Below are positions 59,315 through 64,000 of a stretch of 64,000 bases of DNA, piece after piece (position 1 is the stretch's first letter; every line of letters begins with the position of its first letter). The notes beneath the pieces are model-generated. The model did no database searches and was not told the DNA's origin. It saw only the letters and a list, made by a program, of their open reading frames with translations. Origin of the DNA: Portunus trituberculatus. Lineage: Eukaryota > Arthropoda > Malacostraca > Decapoda > Portunidae. The translations under genes were made by a program, and so were the position numbers. Where the stretch lies: contig NC_059268.1 in assembly GCF_017591435.1 (NCBI RefSeq), forward strand, positions 18,701,684-18,765,683, in the 5' to 3' direction.

Positions 59315-62300
59315 ACAACTGGATTATATTCTTAGGTTATTAAATTGACCCCTAACCTAACATATCCCCATCGGACCATAGCTAATATAACTTGACTCAT
59401 CTTGTACAAAAAAAGAAAGAAAAAGGTTGTGATGTTCATGGGAAGAGGAAATCGGTTAGCACGTGACCCCACAGGTTGGCGCCTCCCGCGAGTGGCGCTC
59501 TGCTGCCTTGGGGGTTGACGTTCCCAGTAACATGCACAGATTTTTTTTTTTTTTTTAACTGAATTCGGCTGACACCTTTTTTTTCGATTTTATTTTGTTT
59601 TCATATTTTCTGGTGTTCGCGTCATGTGCACCTGTCATATCCTGGCACTGGCACGGTGTTCTTGCCTTACTGGGGATATATCTTTTTCGTGTCTGTTTTA
59701 TTCATCGCGGCCATTGTATTTTTCCCATGAGTGAATGTTTCCTGAGGTGTGAATCTGAGTGCGGTGAAGACTTTATATTTCTGAATGATTTCTTCTAAGT
59801 GGTAAGATTTAAAACTGAGATTACTGATTCTTAACGCCCTGATCTCACATTATCATTTAAAAGGTTTGCAGGCAATATACTTTTCGCATCGGCACATTAG
59901 TCTATTTTCGCAGCCTTAAAGTGGTAGTGTTCTTGCTAAATATTTGCAGGATCGTTAACCTCATCGGATTACGGAGGACTGTGTTGGTGAGATCAACACT
60001 GAGCCGGGCAGGTGTGGCGCCCTGTACTACCAGATGAAGCCACCTCTGACGTAATTTAGGAGAGAGGTGCAAAAGGTGTCATCCCTGAGTGGCAGGCATA
60101 GAAGGGAGGCAGTAAGACCCTTTAAAGCCTCCCTCCCCACCTGTGATGAGGCTCCAGGCTCAGAGTGCTCCTCCCTGCCCCCTCGTCCAGCCATCAACCA
60201 ACACTACGTCACTCATCAATAGGAGGAAGCTCGCCTCTAGAACCTTTCCTCCCAGGTATCACTTGTTCCTAAAATACAGAAAGATAACCTTATAGTGTCG
60301 GCTTGGTCACACGTCTATCCCTAGTGTGACACTTCAGCACCACCTGCACCCGTTGCAGTGCACCACGACCTTCGTCTGATGCTGACGAAAGTCACAAGCT
60401 CTTGTTCTCCCGTCGTGTGGAAATGCTCGCCCTGTAAACATTTGTGTGGCAGGTCATAGTCCTGCTTTAACCTTGAGTTTTTATTTTCACATGCAGGCAG
60501 GATGGTAGAAATGGTAGTTATAAATTTCAACTAATGAAAGGCATTAATATTTATTTATTAATATTTATGTGGCAGGGTGGTCAGGAGTGTGCCATAAGTA
60601 TTGTCAAAGCCCGGGAGACACGTGAGCATTTCTATTAAGCGAATAGAGAATTTGGTGCTAAGTCACCACCTTGCTAATCAGCTAATGACATTAAACTTGC
60701 AACCATAATTTTTGAGTCAGAATGTAGGAACACTTTTAAAGCAACGAAATGCAAGCGCAAGGTTGCTATTTGGTAGTAATGTAGTATCTATAATTTCAGG
60801 CTGATGCCCAAATCTCCTCCTCCAGTTTTCGAGTTTTCCTGTAAAGTTGGACGTTTTTAATGTGGATAACGAGAAAATATGTACCATTCGGTACAGACAT
60901 TGGGCTGCCAGACAAAACCAAACACTAGACTGGAATTTTGTGTCCCTGAAAAAAAGTGACTTGATTTTAAGGACTAATTATTCATCTGCATTTTGTGAAG
61001 AGTTTAGGGTTGCTCTGATAAGAACAAATTCTATACTCTCATGAAACGGTATCTTCAAAGACTGTCAGTAAAGACGACTCCACAAATAGTTTACCTTGCG
61101 ATGATTGAAATAGAAATACGTTTTCGAAAATTGCTGCCTTTAAAATTGAATTTTCTTAGGAAAAAACGTCATCTTCAAATCTGTCATAAATATCTAAGCA
61201 TGTTACTGTCGTTAGCATATCAACCTTGTTTGCAAGCGTTATGAAGTATATTTGAACTGAAATTGGCGAGTTGAAATATGTTCATCGACAAAATTGTGAG
61301 AAGAGATGAGTGTAATAATACTTCAAAACTGTCGGTGCCAAATATTTGAAGAGCTCCCACGCGTCCCCTCCCTGCCGGTCCACATTTTACAAACCTCTGG
61401 CACTTCCATTGGCCGAAATGAGAGGACCTGTCGAGGACGCCACTTAGAAAATCCCTTAAAATACTACACCCACTACCGGCCACATGTCTCGCCACGCCCA
61501 CGCCCGTAGCGCCTCATGTGTGGTGCTGCCTGTCGCCACCCGCGTCCCGGTACCTGCTGTTCTCTCATTAGCAAGCTTCACCACCCTTGATCTGCCTCCA
61601 GACTGTAGTGATCAACAGGTTGGCGTGGTGGTTTGTCGCTCTGTTAGCAGCGGTGAGCATTGTGGTGGTGGTGTTGCTGCCGCGGCTGTGGTGACTGTGA
61701 CTGGCGGCGAGTCGCTGTTCAAGGCAACACTGGTCGATAGTGATGCAGTGAAGGTGGTGACGCTACTGATCATTGTCTGCTGTAACAATGATGACACATT
61801 ATTGCACTAAGAAACGAAAGGAAGGCGTAATATTGCTTGAAGTGCTCCTGTGTGTATTTAGGAAACTTAAGTCGTCCTTTCATCTTCATCCGACGCTGAC
61901 AACTTTGTGTTTTTACCTCCCCTTCCCTCTGCCGTCCACTTAGTTTCAAAACGTAAAGGATGAGTTGTTGTGTACATAAATTTTGATGAAAACAACAAAC
62001 AGTATTTGCTTGCACAGGCTTCCAAATTTCATAAGCGGTAGGGTGCTGCGTAACTCCTCCGAGACAAAAAGATTGAGAGCAATTAGGGACATGTCCTACT
62101 TTCCACGTTCACCAGCAAAGCCACCCGCTCCCCTCTGCTCCACTCCAGCCGTTCTCACCCCAGCCGTCCTCCCCACGACACGTCCTTCCCCCAGACATCC
62201 TCCTCCACATCCCTGCACCGCGCCACCCCCTCCCGTTAGGTCTGATAAAGCGCTTCCTCTCTCTCCGGCCGTCCCTTTGCGTCTCATCGCCCCGCTTATC

Positions 62301-62600
62301 TGTCCCCCCCACCTTTGGTTCCTCTCCCGGGCACAACGATATCAAATTTCGCGCGTGAGAGGAGGTGACGTCTGGAGGAAGCTTTACGGCGGCTCCAGCA
62401 CCAGCCTCTTCCTTTACACCTCCCAGGCCGATGACGTAATTACAGCCGCCGCCCACAAACTGCACGTGATGGATGCCGTGCTTACTCACCTTCACCCCTT
62501 CGCCGCCTTCCCACCTGCTCTCTCCTGCTCTCCAACCCTTTCTTCTTTCTCTTTTCATCCTCTTCCCTTCTCTTCTAATGTTTTCTCTTCTTGCCTCTTC
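59315..62600. other. Unique-looking sequence, no gene recognised
   Basis: Apart from T runs near 59540, this is mixed-composition DNA. Open frames at 61220-61501 (-), 61484-61810 (+) and the 5' part of 61983-63488 (+) show no recognisable domains. Confidence 0.45.
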
Positions 62601-62614
62601 CTCTCTCTTCCTCC

Positions 62615-64000
<1,386 letters not shown>

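Overview
This is eukaryotic, repeat-dominated DNA with no bacterial, viral or organellar gene layout. Dinucleotide microsatellites, (CT/GA)n and (CA/GT)n, often 80-180 bp long, occur every few hundred bases. Trinucleotide arrays (CCT, CCA, CTT) are also common. Together with a tRNA-derived SINE, a TTAA-flanked MITE and one intron-bounded neuroligin-type exon, this fits an arthropod genome. A decapod crustacean (crab- or shrimp-like) is the best guess. The lineage is inferred from repeat style, not from a diagnostic gene.

The only protein-coding sequence I can support is a single 147-nt exon on the minus strand at 40141-40287. It encodes the HGESY...YDGSVLA...VIVVTINYRLGILG segment of the alpha/beta-hydrolase fold of a neuroligin (cholinesterase-like adhesion protein). 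It has consensus splice sites and phase-1 introns at both ends. I could not find its neighbouring exons, so much of the window is probably long intron of that gene, transcribed right to left. This last step is inference.

Layout: 0-13 kb is microsatellite-rich, with a degenerate CTGA block and long CT, GA, CA and TA tracts. 14-28.7 kb holds most copies of a ~205-bp MITE (TTAA target, CCCCTTCAGTAC termini), including a nested pair, a tandemly amplified half and a tandemly duplicated copy. 29-36 kb has the longest CA tracts and two polypurine domains. 36-37 kb is a diverged tandem duplication. 37-41 kb holds a MITE copy, a tRNA-SINE and the neuroligin exon between complementary CA and GU repeats. 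41-48 kb is the densest simple-repeat block, including a ~160-bp CTT array. 48-61 kb is more unique sequence, with two more SINE copies, several local duplications, a 36-bp minisatellite, a G-quadruplex-type array and one MITE. 61-64 kb is pyrimidine-rich, with two CT tracts of ~170 and ~180 bp, and ends in GC-rich sequence.

The most notable observation is the exon's context. In the pre-mRNA it is preceded by (CA)33 and followed, 12 nt after the 5' splice site, by (GU)41. These two can pair and loop out a symmetric, frame-preserving exon. Most long open frames in the window are translations of simple repeats (poly-LS, RE, TH, VC, EEE) and are not genes.
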